Position numbers and translations under genes: made by a program. A stretch of DNA of 43,984 bases from an uncultured Desulfobacteraceae bacterium (lineage in GTDB: Bacteria; Desulfobacterota; Desulfobacteria; Desulfobacterales; Desulfobacteraceae), in the NCBI GenBank assembly GCA_913041495.1, contig CAJWHT010000022.1:1-43984 (forward strand), read 5' to 3'. The notes below the pieces were generated by a model. It was not told the DNA's origin and did not search any database. It saw only the letters and a program-made list of their open reading frames with translations. Below, piece by piece: positions 43,749 through 43,984 of the stretch. Positions within the stretch are counted from its first letter, which is position 1. The number at the start of each line of letters is the position of its first letter.

Positions 43749-43984
43749 CATTTCCCCCTTCATGCAGACATACGCAAGGATACAAGTATAAGTGATGCCT
43801 ATTCAGCAGCGATCTGTAATGAAAAAAGGTTAAAGGAATGTTTGGTGGCGGTAATTAACCCCAAAACAAGCGCATTTATAAAAATAATGGGCTCATCCCC
43901 GCCTAGTTAGAAATCCATATTGAGTAATTTTTTTCTGGAGGCCAGACCCTTTCAGAAAATCGCACCTCACCCTGAAAACATCGG
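43749..43984. other. Upstream region of the SDR-ThDP pair, window edge
   Basis: No coding region is supported on either strand. The sequence is AT-rich and should hold the promoter of the SDR-ThDP gene pair. No copy of the GAACTATAGTTC operator of the neighbouring TetR was found here, so this pair may be regulated separately. Confidence 0.35.

Noticed and set aside
1-43984. Selenoprotein genes, suggested by selA
   Set aside because: No gene end showed an in-frame TGA followed by a conserved continuation, and no tRNA(Sec)-like structure was found in the intergenic regions.
1-43984. CRISPR arrays, insertion sequences, integrases, attachment sites, tRNA or rRNA
   Set aside because: No regularly spaced repeats, transposase or integrase motifs, or cloverleaf-like sequences were seen in the intergenic regions, all of which are under 300 bases.

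Overview
The window looks like chromosomal DNA of a strictly anaerobic, sulfate-reducer-like member of the Desulfobacterota, close to Desulfobacteraceae/Desulfosarcinaceae. This is inferred from gene content only: an LctBCD-type lactate dehydrogenase/Etf complex, a CobA-HemD fusion next to hemC, a SelA gene, a DUF3786 protein, a heme-c sensor with the delta-proteobacterial PICAHCKKIR tail, and several large signalling proteins. No rRNA, tRNA, CRISPR array, transposase or phage gene was seen. Genes are densely packed in short operons, with Shine-Dalgarno sites before most starts.

Region by region. 0.2-5.7 kb: a membrane heme-c/PAS sensor and a hybrid histidine kinase (+). 5.7-9.4 kb: fmdB-like, hemC, cobA-hemD, moaA operon (-) with a good sigma70 promoter. 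9.6-13.0 kb: an acetyltransferase, a YbaK-type deacylase, and a FadR-type GntR regulator followed by an M20 peptidase. 12.9-14.5 kb: a TetR regulator with an alpha/beta hydrolase. 14.6-18.3 kb: etfB-etfA-D-lactate-dehydrogenase-like operon (lctBCD order), in which EtfA carries an N-terminal ferredoxin-like segment; its upstream region holds an array of ATTGGT/ACCAAT half-sites. 18.3-24.2 kb: a minus-strand operon of CheD-HDOD fusion, selA, degenerate-GGDEF/TPR protein, gmhA, a conserved protein of unknown function and a truncated methyltransferase, closed by a terminator. 24.4-34.0 kb: an EF-hand protein, DUF3786-GGDEF-ilvN operon, pyrF, nnr-tsaE-lysC operon, and tag-DUF2804.

34.2-43.8 kb is the accessory region of most interest. 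A minus-strand operon encodes a zinc-type alcohol dehydrogenase, a small SCP2-like protein, a thiamine-diphosphate (ThDP) enzyme, an extended SDR and a VOC protein. It is divergent from a TetR gene plus an alpha/beta hydrolase, and two TetR-type operator copies lie between them, one inside the predicted dehydrogenase promoter. Beyond the hydrolase a second minus-strand pair encodes another extended SDR and a second ThDP enzyme. The repeated ThDP-enzyme plus SDR module suggests an uncharacterised pathway making or breaking carbon-carbon bonds of alpha-hydroxy or oxo compounds, possibly with ketones, alcohols or lipids. The substrate cannot be read from sequence.

Start codons were chosen from visible Shine-Dalgarno sites where several were possible. 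All family names come from motif recognition without database searches.
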